64,000 nt of DNA from Streptomyces sp. JB150. Its GTDB lineage: Bacteria > Actinomycetota > Actinomycetes > Streptomycetales > Streptomycetaceae. Shown here in pieces: positions 1-8,090 of this stretch. The DNA lies in NCBI RefSeq assembly GCF_011193355.1, contig NZ_CP049780.1, positions 50,364 to 114,363 on the forward strand, in the 5' to 3' direction. Made by a program: the position numbers and the translations under genes. Position 1 is the first letter of the stretch, and each line of letters opens with the position of its first letter. The notes beneath the pieces were generated by a model. That model worked only from the letters and a program-made list of their open reading frames with translations, ran no database searches and was not told the origin of the DNA.

Positions 1-1092
1 CGCCGCCGGTGCCGCTGGCGGCGACGACGACCGAGCGGCGCCCGTCCGCGGTGAGAGCGGTGCGCACCGTGAACCCCTCCAGGTCGCCTCCGTGGCCCCA
101 GGTGCCGCCGCCGCGGGTCAGCGGCTGCCGCATCTGCGAGAGCTGGGCGGGAGGCAGCAGGCGCCCGCCGAGCAGGGCGGCGAAGAAACGGTCCACGTCG
201 CGCTCGGTGCTGACCAGGGCAGCGGCCGCGTCCACCTGCGAGGGGTTCCTGGCCGTGATGTCCGTCCAGCTGTCCGAGCCGGGGAACAGGTGGTAGGTGC
301 GGGCGTACGGCGGCTTCAGGTACGGGTCGTCGCCGAGGGCGTAGGTGCCGGTCAGGCCGAGCGGGCGGACGACGCGGTCGCCTACCTCCTCGGCCCAGGT
401 CCGCCCGGTGACCTTCTCGATGATCATCCCGGCGAGGACGTAGCCGGTGCTGGAATAGTTCCAGTCGGGCTCGCGGTCATCGGCCGGCGCGGGCGGGAAG
501 TCCGGCCGGTGGCGCAGCGCGCCGGCGACCAGCTGCTCGGGCTCCCAGTGGTCGAACCTCGTGCGCTCGAAGTCGGCCGCGGTGCTCCCGGTGTCCTCCT
601 CGGGGCCGTAGTCGTGCAGGCCGCTGGTGTGCTGCAGCAGGTTCCTGACGGTGATGAGGCGGCCGTCGTTGCCGTTGCCGCGCACCACCCCCGGCAGCAG
701 GCCCTCGACGGTGTCGTCCAGCGACAGGCGCCCCTCGGCGACGAGTTGCAGCACCACGGTGGCCACGAACGCCTTGGTGACGCTGCCGACCCTGAACCGC
801 GCCCCGCGCGGCACGGGCCGGCCGGTGCGCCACTGCGCCTCGCCCGCTCGGGCGTGCACCGTGCGGGCGCCGTCGCGCACCCGCACCGTGATCCCGACGA
901 ACCCGCCCTCGGCAAGGACGCGGTCCGTCTCGCGCTGGAGCTGCCCGGAGGTGAGCGGGCCGGCCGCGGGTGCCGCGTGTGTCGGCCGGCGGACGGCCGC
1001 GGCATCCGGCGGAGCGCCGTGGCGGCGACCGCGGCAGCGAGCACGGCGGCGGTGGCAAGGCGGGCCCGCGCGGTCTTCATGGTTGCCTTCAT
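1..1092 (-). CDS. Serine hydrolase, class C beta-lactamase/DD-peptidase family (partial at left edge, apparent frameshift)
   Basis: Secreted beta-lactamase-fold serine hydrolase. In the main reading frame I read the SxxK nucleophile box as RVGSVTKAFVATV (near 765-790), then LLQHTSGLHDYG, the tyrosine box NYSSTGYVLAG (near 430-460) and a late HGGDLEGF box, all in family order. The C-terminus lies beyond position 1. The only convincing start, ATG at 1092 (or 1080), begins a signal peptide (MKTARARLATAAVLAAAV) that is in a different frame from the catalytic domain. The mature part would begin GAPPDAAAV. One base gained or lost near 1010-1020 would join the two. So this is either a pseudogene or a consensus error. 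Family assignment is firm; substrate is unknown. Confidence 0.8.
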
Positions 1093-1380
1093 GCCCGCAC
1101 ACTCTGCCGGGGCGGGCCGCCGCCGCCCATGGCGGCAGCCTCCGCACCGGCGGTGGGGCCACCCCCAGGACCCACCCACCCACGCCCCGCCGTACGCACC
1201 CCTGTACGCCCCGCCGGGCCGGCGCGGCGGGCATCACCTTGGAGGCACGCGCCACAACCCCAGCCCTCCCCAATCCCCAGCCCCGAGCCCTCGAGCCCTC
1301 AGCCCCCGAGTCCCCGAGCCTCGGCCCGCAGGCCAACCTTCCGGCGGCTGACGCGTCTTACCCGACAGGGGGTGGCAGGC
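1093..1380. other. Divergent intergenic region with C-rich low-complexity tract
   Basis: Gap between the serine hydrolase (minus) and the HEAT gene (plus). Positions about 1255-1330 are a polypyrimidine-rich tract of imperfect CCC(C/T)GAG-like units. I see no gene. The ribosome site of the following gene (AGGGGGTGG) sits at its right end. Confidence 0.5.
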
Positions 1381-2913
1381 ATGGCGGAGCATCAGATCGC
1401 GTACTTCCTGCGGGAACTGCACGGCGCGGCGGACCCGGCCAGACGCGCGGCGGCGGCCAAAGGCCTGGGCCGCACCGGCCGCCCGGAGCACGCCGCCGTC
1501 CTCGTCCGGGCGGCCGGCGACCCGGAACCCGCGGTACGGGCGGCGGCCGCCGCGGGACTGGCCCGGCTGGCGGGCGGCGAGGGCTCGCCGCGGGTGCGAG
1601 GGGCCGCCGCCGAGGCACTGCCGGCGCTGCTGGCGGACGGCGACCCGCAGGTGCGGCGCCGCACGTCGCTGGCCGCGCTGCGCCTCGGCCTCGACGGACC
1701 CCGGATCACGGACGTGTTCGCGCGGCTGCTGACCGACCCCGACCGGCACGTGCGGATCAACGCCCTGACCGCCCTGCACGCCACGGGCGTCCCCGGCGAC
1801 GCGGCGGCCGTGGCCGGCCTGCTGGGCGACCCGGACCCCATTGTCCGCGGCCTTGCCCGCGCCCTGCTGTACCGGTTCGCCGACGACCCGGCCGTGGCGG
1901 CGCAGGTGCTGCGCACCGCCAGGGAAGGCGAGGGCGCCGCCCGCGTCGAGGCCATGGCCATGGTGCCCGCCCGCCGCACCGGGGCCCTGCTCGACTGTCT
2001 GCTCACCGGGCTGCGGGATCCCTCGGCGCGGGTGCGGACCGCGGTGGCCGCCCGCCTGGCGAGCGTGGAATCCGCCACCGCCCGCGACGCGCTGGCCGCG
2101 GCCCTGGACGACGAACCCGACCCGCACACCGCGGCGGTCCTGCTGCGCGGCGCCGCCCGGCGCGGCGATCCGCGCGCGGCCGCTGCCGCGCTGCGCTGGC
2201 TGACCGACCCCGTGGCCGGACCGGCTGCCGCACACGCCCTGGGCCGCCTGGACCCCCCGACAGCGGCCGAGCGGCTGCGGTCGGCGCTGGACGACGGCAC
2301 CCTGCCCGCCCCGGTCCGGGCGGCCGCCGCCGTGGCCGTGGCGGAGGGCGGCGGCTGGGACGCCGTATGGCTGCTGCTGCCGCTCCTCGACGAGGAGGAA
2401 CCGGCGCTGCGCACCGGGGCGCTCGACGCCCTGGGCGTCCTGGTGGAGCGCGGCCTGCGGCTGTGGGAGCGCCACACGGTGGCCTGGGCCCTGACCGCGC
2501 ACCTGGAGTCCGGGCAGGACACCTGGCCCACCCGCAACGCGCTCCGCGGCCTCGGCCAGGCGCTGCCCGGCCTGCGCCGGCTGGCCGACAGGGCACCCGG
2601 CGGGCAGGTGCGGGCCGCCGCGCTGTCGCTCCTGGACACCGACGGCGACACCGCCCCGCAGGACCTGCGGCGCTTCGTCACGGGCCTGGACGACCCGGAC
2701 GAGGCCGTCCGCTACCAGGCGGCGACCGCCCTGCACGCCTGGATGGAAGCCACCGGCGAGCTCCCCCCGGACAGCGGCCCCGCCCACGAGCACCTGGCCC
2801 GGCTCGCCACCACCGACACCTCCCCACGCACACGGCACGCCGCCACCGAAGCCCTCACCACCCTCACCGCTCTCACCACTGTCACCATCCGCGAGACCCC
2901 GCCCTGCGGCTGA
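1381..2913 (+). CDS. HEAT-repeat protein
   Basis: 510-residue protein made almost entirely of HEAT/PBS-lyase-type helical repeats, a scaffold fold normally used for protein-protein contacts. Each unit of about 30 residues carries the pattern D(P/G)(D/E)PxVRxxAAxAL; clear examples are AGDPEPAVRAAAAAGLARL, LADGDPQVRRRTSLAALRL and LTDPDRHVRINALTALHA. There is no signal peptide, membrane segment or catalytic motif, so it is probably cytosolic. ATG 1381 is chosen because AGGGGGTGG lies just upstream and because the repeats begin soon after; upstream in-frame sequence is low complexity. The next gene is a second HEAT protein, 145 bases on, and the two may act together. Function unknown. Confidence 0.9.
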   Translation: MAEHQIAYFLRELHGAADPARRAAAAKGLGRTGRPEHAAVLVRAAGDPEPAVRAAAAAGLARLAGGEGSPRVRGAAAEALPALLADGDPQVRRRTSLAALRLGLDGPRITDVFARLLTDPDRHVRINALTALHATGVPGDAAAVAGLLGDPDPIVRGLARALLYRFADDPAVAAQVLRTAREGEGAARVEAMAMVPARRTGALLDCLLTGLRDPSARVRTAVAARLASVESATARDALAAALDDEPDPHTAAVLLRGAARRGDPRAAAAALRWLTDPVAGPAAAHALGRLDPPTAAERLRSALDDGTLPAPVRAAAAVAVAEGGGWDAVWLLLPLLDEEEPALRTGALDALGVLVERGLRLWERHTVAWALTAHLESGQDTWPTRNALRGLGQALPGLRRLADRAPGGQVRAAALSLLDTDGDTAPQDLRRFVTGLDDPDEAVRYQAATALHAWMEATGELPPDSGPAHEHLARLATTDTSPRTRHAATEALTTLTALTTVTIRETPPCG

Positions 2914-3047
2914 GCCGCCCGCGACCGGCACACCCGTTGCCGTGCACGGACCCGCACCCCGCCCACCCCCGGCGGGGGCGCCGCCGTTCCTCTCCCTCCG
3001 CCCCCGCCTGCCGGGGAAAACACCGGGGGAGGGGCAGGCGACCGGGC

Positions 3048-3058
3048 TACAGTCGCGC
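3048..3058 (+). promoter_or_regulatory. Possible -10 box for a leaderless transcript
   Basis: TACAGT at 3048-3053 lies six bases before the ATG at 3059, the arrangement seen in Streptomyces leaderless mRNAs. The purine-rich GGGGGAGGGG at 3025-3034 is too far upstream to be a normal ribosome site. No good -35 element is visible. An 8-bp inverted repeat (3005-3012 with 3033-3040) lies just upstream. Confidence 0.35.
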
Positions 3059-4723
3059 ATGACCACGTACGACCTCGGCCCCACCACGCTCTACGCCCCC
3101 TGCGAGCGGCTGCTCCACGGCAAGGGCGTCACGTGCGCGATCGGGGCGGGGGAGGCCGAGGACTGGATCCGGCTCGACCGGCGCGTCCACCGGGCCACCC
3201 ACGACCACGCGTCCGGCGGCCGCACGACGGCCTCCGCCTCCCGGACCCGCGTCGGCCCGTGGCCGGTGAGCACACGGGAGATCGCGGACTGGCGCCGGGC
3301 CCCGTACTGGCGGGAGAACCCCGACGGGAGCGCAGCTGTGTCCTGGAGCCTGCCGCCCACCGAGTCCGAGATCGCCCTGTGCCTGTGCCACGCCGACCCC
3401 CGCGTCCGTGCGGCGGCGCTGGCCCTGGACACCGCGGGGCAGCTGCCCGACTCCGTCCTGCCGCTCGTCCTGATCCGCAGCGCGGACACCGACGAACGGG
3501 TACGGACCTGCGCCCGCACCGTCCTCGACCGCGTACTCGGCGACGCCCCCGCCCCGGTGCCGCCCCGACTGGCGGACCTGGCCACCCTGGCCGCCTTGGT
3601 GGCCACCCGCAGGCGGTACGGAACCTGGGCACGCCAGGCCGTCCTGGGGCGCCTCGACGCCCTGCCCGTGACGACCCTCACCCACCTGCTGACCCACCGC
3701 GACCGCCAGTCCCGGCGCGCCGGCCTGGAGGCGGCCACCCTGTACGGGACGCCGGCCATGGGGCAGGTGTGGGCACTGGCCGAGCAGGACCACGACGAGG
3801 GCGTGCGAGAGCTGGCCGTACGCACCGCGATACGCCTCGCGCTCGCCTGCGGCCGGCAGACGGTCCTCGACGACGCCAGAACCCGCTTCCTCGCCCACCT
3901 CGACAATGACCCCGCCTACGGCCTGCGCCTGGGCACCCTCGCCACCGCCGTGACGACCGGCTTCCTGCGCATCGACGACCTCGCCACGCTCGCCACCACC
4001 CACCGCTACCGTAAGATCCGCCGCCACGCCTGCGCGGCCGCCCTCGCCCACCCACAAGCGCATACGGTCCTCGACCGCCTGCTGTGCGCCCGGGACACTC
4101 GCGTGCGTGCCGCCGCCGTGGGACACCTGCGCCGCACAGGCCGCGGCGACGAACTGCCCCGCCACCTGACGGACCTCTCCCACACCGTGCGCGCGACGGC
4201 GTGCCGGCACCTGCGCGCGCACGGGCACGACCCGCGCACCCACTACCACAACCTGTGCGCCGACCCGGCCACCGTCGTCCCGGCCGCGGTCCTCGGCCTC
4301 GCCGAACAAGGACACCCCGAGGACGCCGCCCTGCTGCACCCCCTCCTCCACCACCCGCACGCCAGGGTCCGCGCCCGCGCCCTGTCCGCGCTGCGCATGC
4401 TCAGGGCGCTGCCCGACGACGCGCTCCCGCCGTTCGCCGACGACCCGGACCCCGGCGTACGCGCCACCGCCCTCACCGCCCTGCGCCACACCCCCCGCCT
4501 CCTGCGGGCCCTGCTCGACAGCACACGGGACGACGTCCGGACACGAGCGGAAACCCTCCTGCACCGCCACCTGATCCAGGCCCCCTGCCGCTGCCGCCCG
4601 CCCCTGCCGCCACCGGGTCGGTCACCCCTGGCGAAGCTCGCGACCGCCCCCGCCCCCGCCGGCTCCGCAGAACCCGCCCGCGGACCCTCCGAGCTGCCGC
4701 CGGCCTTCCGGCGCAGGACCTGA
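3059..4723 (+). CDS. HEAT-repeat protein
   Basis: 554 residues. After a non-repeat N-terminal section of about 90 residues (TREIADWRRAPYWRENPDG region) the protein is a run of HEAT-type units, for example CHADPRVRAAALAL, SADTDERVRTCARTVLDRVL, LHHPHARVRARALSALRML and ADDPDPGVRATALTALRH. The last 50 residues are Pro/Ala-rich and probably disordered. No catalytic residues, signal peptide or membrane segment are seen. ATG 3059 is preferred over the far upstream GTG because the upstream codons are proline-rich filler and a -10-like box sits directly ahead. Same strand as the preceding HEAT gene and clearly related in architecture; a shared role is inferred, not shown. Confidence 0.88.
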   Translation: MTTYDLGPTTLYAPCERLLHGKGVTCAIGAGEAEDWIRLDRRVHRATHDHASGGRTTASASRTRVGPWPVSTREIADWRRAPYWRENPDGSAAVSWSLPPTESEIALCLCHADPRVRAAALALDTAGQLPDSVLPLVLIRSADTDERVRTCARTVLDRVLGDAPAPVPPRLADLATLAALVATRRRYGTWARQAVLGRLDALPVTTLTHLLTHRDRQSRRAGLEAATLYGTPAMGQVWALAEQDHDEGVRELAVRTAIRLALACGRQTVLDDARTRFLAHLDNDPAYGLRLGTLATAVTTGFLRIDDLATLATTHRYRKIRRHACAAALAHPQAHTVLDRLLCARDTRVRAAAVGHLRRTGRGDELPRHLTDLSHTVRATACRHLRAHGHDPRTHYHNLCADPATVVPAAVLGLAEQGHPEDAALLHPLLHHPHARVRARALSALRMLRALPDDALPPFADDPDPGVRATALTALRHTPRLLRALLDSTRDDVRTRAETLLHRHLIQAPCRCRPPLPPPGRSPLAKLATAPAPAGSAEPARGPSELPPAFRRRT

Positions 4724-4891
4724 CGACCCGGTCCACCGAGCCGGCACACCCTGCGCACGGTCCGGCGCTCCTCGCGCATGACCGGCCCGATCAGCGGGTG
4801 GCAGAGTCGTCGGCGTCAAGTCCCGGCCCACGCACGGGAAACCGGGCGAACCGCGGGCCGGTGTGCCCGCCCGCAGCCATGGAGGAAACGC

Positions 4892-5353
4892 ATGGGCCTG
4901 TCGACGCCCGCCCGCTTCACCGGTTGCACCGCCGGCGCGGTGACCGCCGCGCTGATCCTGTCCGCCTCGCCGGCACCGGCCAGCGGGGACTTCAGCGGGC
5001 GGGCGTTCGTCCACGGCGGCGGCGACATATATGTCGACGACTGGACTGACGAGGGTTATCTGTCCACGTCCCGTCACGCCTCCTCGAACGCGACGTGCCT
5101 GTGGCAGGAGGTGCTGTGGTCGTACGACCTCCTGGCCTGGGACGACATCGACGGCGTCTTCGGGGACGACACCAGGGCCGCGACCGTGAAGTGGCAGAAG
5201 GCCTACGCCACCGACCAACCGGCAGACGGAATCGTGGGGAAACACCCGTTCGGCCGGGCCGGATACGGGCTCGTCGACGAGACCGGCGACAACCGCCCTG
5301 ACCGCAAGGGAAACAAGCGGGTCGCCGGCGACAACTACCTGACCTGCAGCTGA
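4892..5353 (+). CDS. Secreted peptidoglycan-binding-like protein
   Basis: 153 residues. A signal peptide (basic start, then GAVTAALILSASPAPAS) is followed by a domain matching the PF01471 peptidoglycan-binding fold: LWQEVLWSYDLLAWDDIDG, VFGDDTRAATVKWQKAY and DQPADGIVGKHPFG reproduce the 'lQ..L...DG.fG..T..av..fQ....DGivG' pattern. It is probably exported and attached to the cell wall. ATG 4892 is fixed by GGAGGAAA four bases upstream; the longer upstream frame has no signal-like sequence. No catalytic domain is attached, unlike many PF01471 amidases. The next 260 bases hold a decayed second copy. Confidence 0.85.
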   Translation: MGLSTPARFTGCTAGAVTAALILSASPAPASGDFSGRAFVHGGGDIYVDDWTDEGYLSTSRHASSNATCLWQEVLWSYDLLAWDDIDGVFGDDTRAATVKWQKAYATDQPADGIVGKHPFGRAGYGLVDETGDNRPDRKGNKRVAGDNYLTCS

Positions 5354-5613
5354 CCCACCCGGTGCGGCAGCGGCGCCGCACACCTCGCACTCGCCACCAC
5401 GCCCGCCCTGGCGAGCGCGAGCCAGGGAGTCGTCGCGGGCACCGACATCCCCTGGGACGCCTGGGGCGACGAGGGCCCGATCTCCGCCACGAGCTACGCC
5501 ACCAGCAACGGACCGCGATGTGGCAGCAGATCCTGTGGGCGGACGGCCTCCTGTCCTGGTCCGGCATCGACTGCCGGTTCGGGCCCCACACCACGGCCGC
5601 CACCAGGAAGGGG
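5354..5613 (+). pseudogene. Decayed tandem copy of the peptidoglycan-binding-like gene
   Basis: Directly after the stop at 5351-5353, the same frame continues with a signal-peptide-like LALATTPALASAS, then GTDIPWDAWGDEGPISATS, which aligns with GGDIYVDDWTDEGYLSTS of the intact neighbour. At about 5511 the match jumps frame: MWQQILWADGLLSW and GIDCRFGPHTTAATRK correspond to LWQEVLWSYDLLAW and DIDGVFGDDTRAATVK. There is no start codon or ribosome site and the copy ends before the second half of the domain. It is a duplicated copy inactivated by loss of start, a frameshift and truncation. Confidence 0.75.
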
Positions 5614-5663
5614 CCCGCCTGTCCCGCCCGCCGCGAGGCGGTCGCCGATCGGTCTCCGGTCGC

Positions 5664-6461
5664 TCAGAGCGTCAGCACCGGTCGGGTGGAGAAGTCCTCG
5701 TACATGTCCTCTCCGTCCGGTCCGTACACGAACTCGGCCATGGCGGGGTTACGGTTGGCGGTCGCCAGGGGGAGCCAGGCCAGCAGGTGGCCGTAGCCGC
5801 CGCACACCGACTCGCCCCCGTCGCCGCCGTGGACCGCGGTGACGTCGCTGGTCAGCTCGGCGCGGTAGGTGTCGTAGGCGATGCGCAGACCGAAGGCGTT
5901 CGGTTCGTTGTGCGGGCCGCTGTCGTCGCCGTAGGGGACGCGGTCGAGGGGACAGCCGTCGCCCCACCGGAACAGGGTGTCGGACCCGGCGCCGCAGGCG
6001 TGTTCCCACTCGTCGGAACTCGGCATCCGCAGACCGCGGGCGCTCAGGGCAGCCGGCACGCCGGCCGGCGGTACGGTCAGGGCTTCGTCCTCCACGGCCA
6101 TCAGGACGGTGTCCAGGTGAACGCTGCGGCGAGCGCTGAGGACCCGCGCGAGGTGGGTCCGCAGATCCAGCCCGTAACCGTAGCCCTGCTCCAGGCTCTG
6201 CGCGTAGTCGGCGGCCTGCTGCGCGCTCGGCTGCCAGGCGTCGACGTCGAAGCCCAGGGACACCCGGCCTCCGGGGACCAGGGCGAACTCCTGCCCGTCC
6301 CGCTCGACCAGGACGCGGTGCAGCGGGGCGCCGAGGTGGTGCGTGGCCTCGACACGTGATACCCGGCCGCCCACGTGGTCAGCGACATCCTGGGCGATTT
6401 GCCGGGCGGTGACCTCGTCGAAGGTCCGCCACAGGTCGAGAGTGAGATCAGCGAGCGACAT
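5664..6461 (-). CDS. Formylglycine-generating-enzyme-like protein of unknown role
   Basis: 265 residues. The C-terminal half carries the hallmark LRMPSSDEWEHACGAGSDT, the R(L/M)P(T/S)..EWE.A...G signature of the FGE/SUMF1 fold, followed by LFRWGDGCP and NAFGLRIAYDTY, which match the usual 'pWGn....aN.fGlydm' order. The N-terminal 140 residues are helical and unrelated to that fold as far as I can see. The end of the domain (ESVCGGYGHLLAWLPLATA) is degenerate relative to the RGGSW...CR.a.R motif of true sulfatase-activating enzymes, so catalysis is doubtful. ATG 6461 is used because the upstream extension is not conserved-looking. No sulfatase lies nearby. Confidence 0.7.
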   Translation of the reverse strand: MSLADLTLDLWRTFDEVTARQIAQDVADHVGGRVSRVEATHHLGAPLHRVLVERDGQEFALVPGGRVSLGFDVDAWQPSAQQAADYAQSLEQGYGYGLDLRTHLARVLSARRSVHLDTVLMAVEDEALTVPPAGVPAALSARGLRMPSSDEWEHACGAGSDTLFRWGDGCPLDRVPYGDDSGPHNEPNAFGLRIAYDTYRAELTSDVTAVHGGDGGESVCGGYGHLLAWLPLATANRNPAMAEFVYGPDGEDMYEDFSTRPVLTL

Positions 6462-6529
6462 GGCCGACACTGTGGCACGCGGCACTGACAGGAGTCGGCA
6501 TCCCGCGGCGGCAAACACGGCGCCCGCGC

Positions 6530-6940
6530 GGGCACGTCCCCGAACTGTCCTGGCAGCGCATCGAAGCAGCCTCTGTCGTAGTGCACGCAGGACAGCGGGT
6601 CACCTGCGAGTTCCTCCAGTTCGACACACGGAACCTGGAGGCAAGACTGTCCTTGCGAGCGACGCAGCCGGACCCCTTCCAGGAATGTGCCAGCGACATC
6701 GTGGCAGGGCAGAAACTGCGAGGACGGGTCACCAAGCTGGTCCCATTCGGCGTGTTCGTCGAGGTCGCCGACGGAGTCGAGGGACTGGTCCACCTGCGAG
6801 AACTCACCTCGACGCCCGCACAGAGCGTGGCGGACGTCGTCCGCGCCGGCGACGAGATCACGGTCGTCGTCACCGAGATCGACCGACAGCGACGCACATT
6901 GGCCCTCTCCCGCCGGCAAGCCCCGCCCGAGTACCGGTGA
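6530..6940 (+). pseudogene. S1 RNA-binding-domain protein, N-terminally truncated
   Basis: Frame continuous from about 6530 to the stop at 6940. It begins in the middle of one S1-like unit (GHVPELSWQRIE ... GQRVTCEFLQFDTRNLEARL ... ATQPDPFQ) and then contains a complete S1 domain: GQKLRGRVTKLVPFGVFVEV, ADGVEGLVHLRELT and DEITVVVTEIDRQRRTLALS. Actinobacterial S1-repeat proteins start earlier; here the preceding codons are not S1-like and no start or ribosome site precedes the broken unit. GTG 6581 could start a 119-residue product, so a shortened functional protein cannot be excluded. Best read as the 3' remnant of a two-domain S1 protein. Confidence 0.6.
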
Positions 6941-7332
6941 CCCCTGAGTGATCCTTTGGCGGCCCCTTGCGCGAGCGTTCCCAAGCAACGGCCACTGACC
7001 GAGCCCGCCGCCGGCGCCCTCAAAGGCCGCCTCCTCCTCAGAACGCGCGCCACCCGCCCTGGGCACCCGCTTCGACGGCCGACTGCCCGCGCCCTGACCG
7101 CCACCGCCTTCACCCGGCCGCGCGTCGTCGAACTCGCCGCCCCGCCGAAGGCCCGCCGGCCCCCGACGCGCGCCGAACCCACGGATCGCCGAGCTGCGCC
7201 CTGATCTGCCGGACCTGCGCATCCACCCCCACCGCACCGTGGCATCCCCCATCCGACCTGCGCAAACACCGGCCGCGCGAGCCCCGCCACACCCACAGGG
7301 CTCACGCGGCCCGGTGCCACGGCCGTGCGGCG
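6941..7332. other. Non-coding stretch between convergent genes
   Basis: About 390 bases between the S1 remnant and the convergent small gene. Frames are open in several directions because of GC content, but I found no recognisable domain, start with ribosome site, hairpin or repeat worth calling. It may contain unrecognisable gene debris. Confidence 0.4.
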
Positions 7333-7611
7333 TCAGGGCGGCGGCAGGATGCCCTCCTGCTGAGCGACGTGGGAGCAGGCCATGGCCGCCGCCGTCATAC
7401 CCAGCCGGTCGAGCACGTCGATGGACTCCAGCAGGATCCGGGTGTCGGCGTCGGCCATGGCCGTGCCGCAGCGGTCGCGTCCGGCCAGCTCCTCGGCGGC
7501 CGTGGCGGTGCGCAGCGCGGTCACCCGGGCGGCCAGCGCCTCCCGTGACGCCTCCATGGCGACGATGCCGCGCACCGCACGGACGATCTCTTCATCGGTC
7601 ACGTCGTTCAT
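7333..7611 (-). CDS. Small helical protein of unknown function
   Basis: 92 residues, MNDVTDEEIVRAV ... QQEGILPPP, predicted mostly alpha-helical from its Ala/Glu/Leu/Arg pattern, with no cysteine pair, membrane segment or signal peptide. ATG 7611 is preceded by a weak GGCAGGG. The gene is divergent from the phosphatase at 8091 with 480 bases between. Codon use is ordinary for the window. I do not recognise the family. Confidence 0.6.
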   Translation of the reverse strand: MNDVTDEEIVRAVRGIVAMEASREALAARVTALRTATAAEELAGRDRCGTAMADADTRILLESIDVLDRLGMTAAAMACSHVAQQEGILPPP

Positions 7612-7813
7612 GCCCTGCCAGACGGTGTCCGCCCGCCGCTGGTCACACCGCCGCCCCGGCCCGTGAGGAGGAACACGGCGACGCCGCAGTCCACGACGCG
7701 GCCGAGGAGGCACGGCACCGCGGCACACACCCCCGCCCCTCGCCGCTCACCGCTTGCCGGACGCAGCCGCCTGTGCTCTCCCTTTCCCGATCTCGACACG
7801 GGCCCGAACGGGC

Positions 7814-7852
7814 GGCGGCCCCGCCACCGGGGGGAAAGGTGACGGGGCCGCC
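7814..7852. other. Long GC hairpin in the intergenic region
   Basis: GGCGGCCCCG (7814-7823) pairs perfectly with CGGGGCCGCC (7843-7852); after one C/A mismatch CACC pairs with GGTG, leaving the loop GGGGGGAAA. There is no U tract. It lies between two divergent genes, so it does not terminate either of them. It may be the terminator of a lost gene or an mRNA leader structure for the phosphatase gene. Confidence 0.5.
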
Positions 7853-8090
7853 GTACTCGGAAGGGGGAGCCGAGCTGTTCGAACGTGCTGGTGCCCCGGA
7901 TCCGAGACGGTATGCATGGCGATACGGCCGCCAGCGTGCCGCCCGGCGTACGACAGAAGTCGCCACGTCCGAGAAGCGCACCCCCGGCCCCGACGGTTAC
8001 CGTGGAGGACGTGCTGGACCTTCGCCGCGAGCCGGTCCCGGGAAAGGCCACGCCCTCCCAAGCGATCACCACCCCGGCCGGAGCCCTCCG

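Noticed and set aside
1234..3087. 617-codon open frame on the minus strand
   Set aside because: It is antisense to the HEAT-repeat gene; its protein is Gly/Gln/Arg-rich with no domain, and the plus strand has the repeats and ribosome site.
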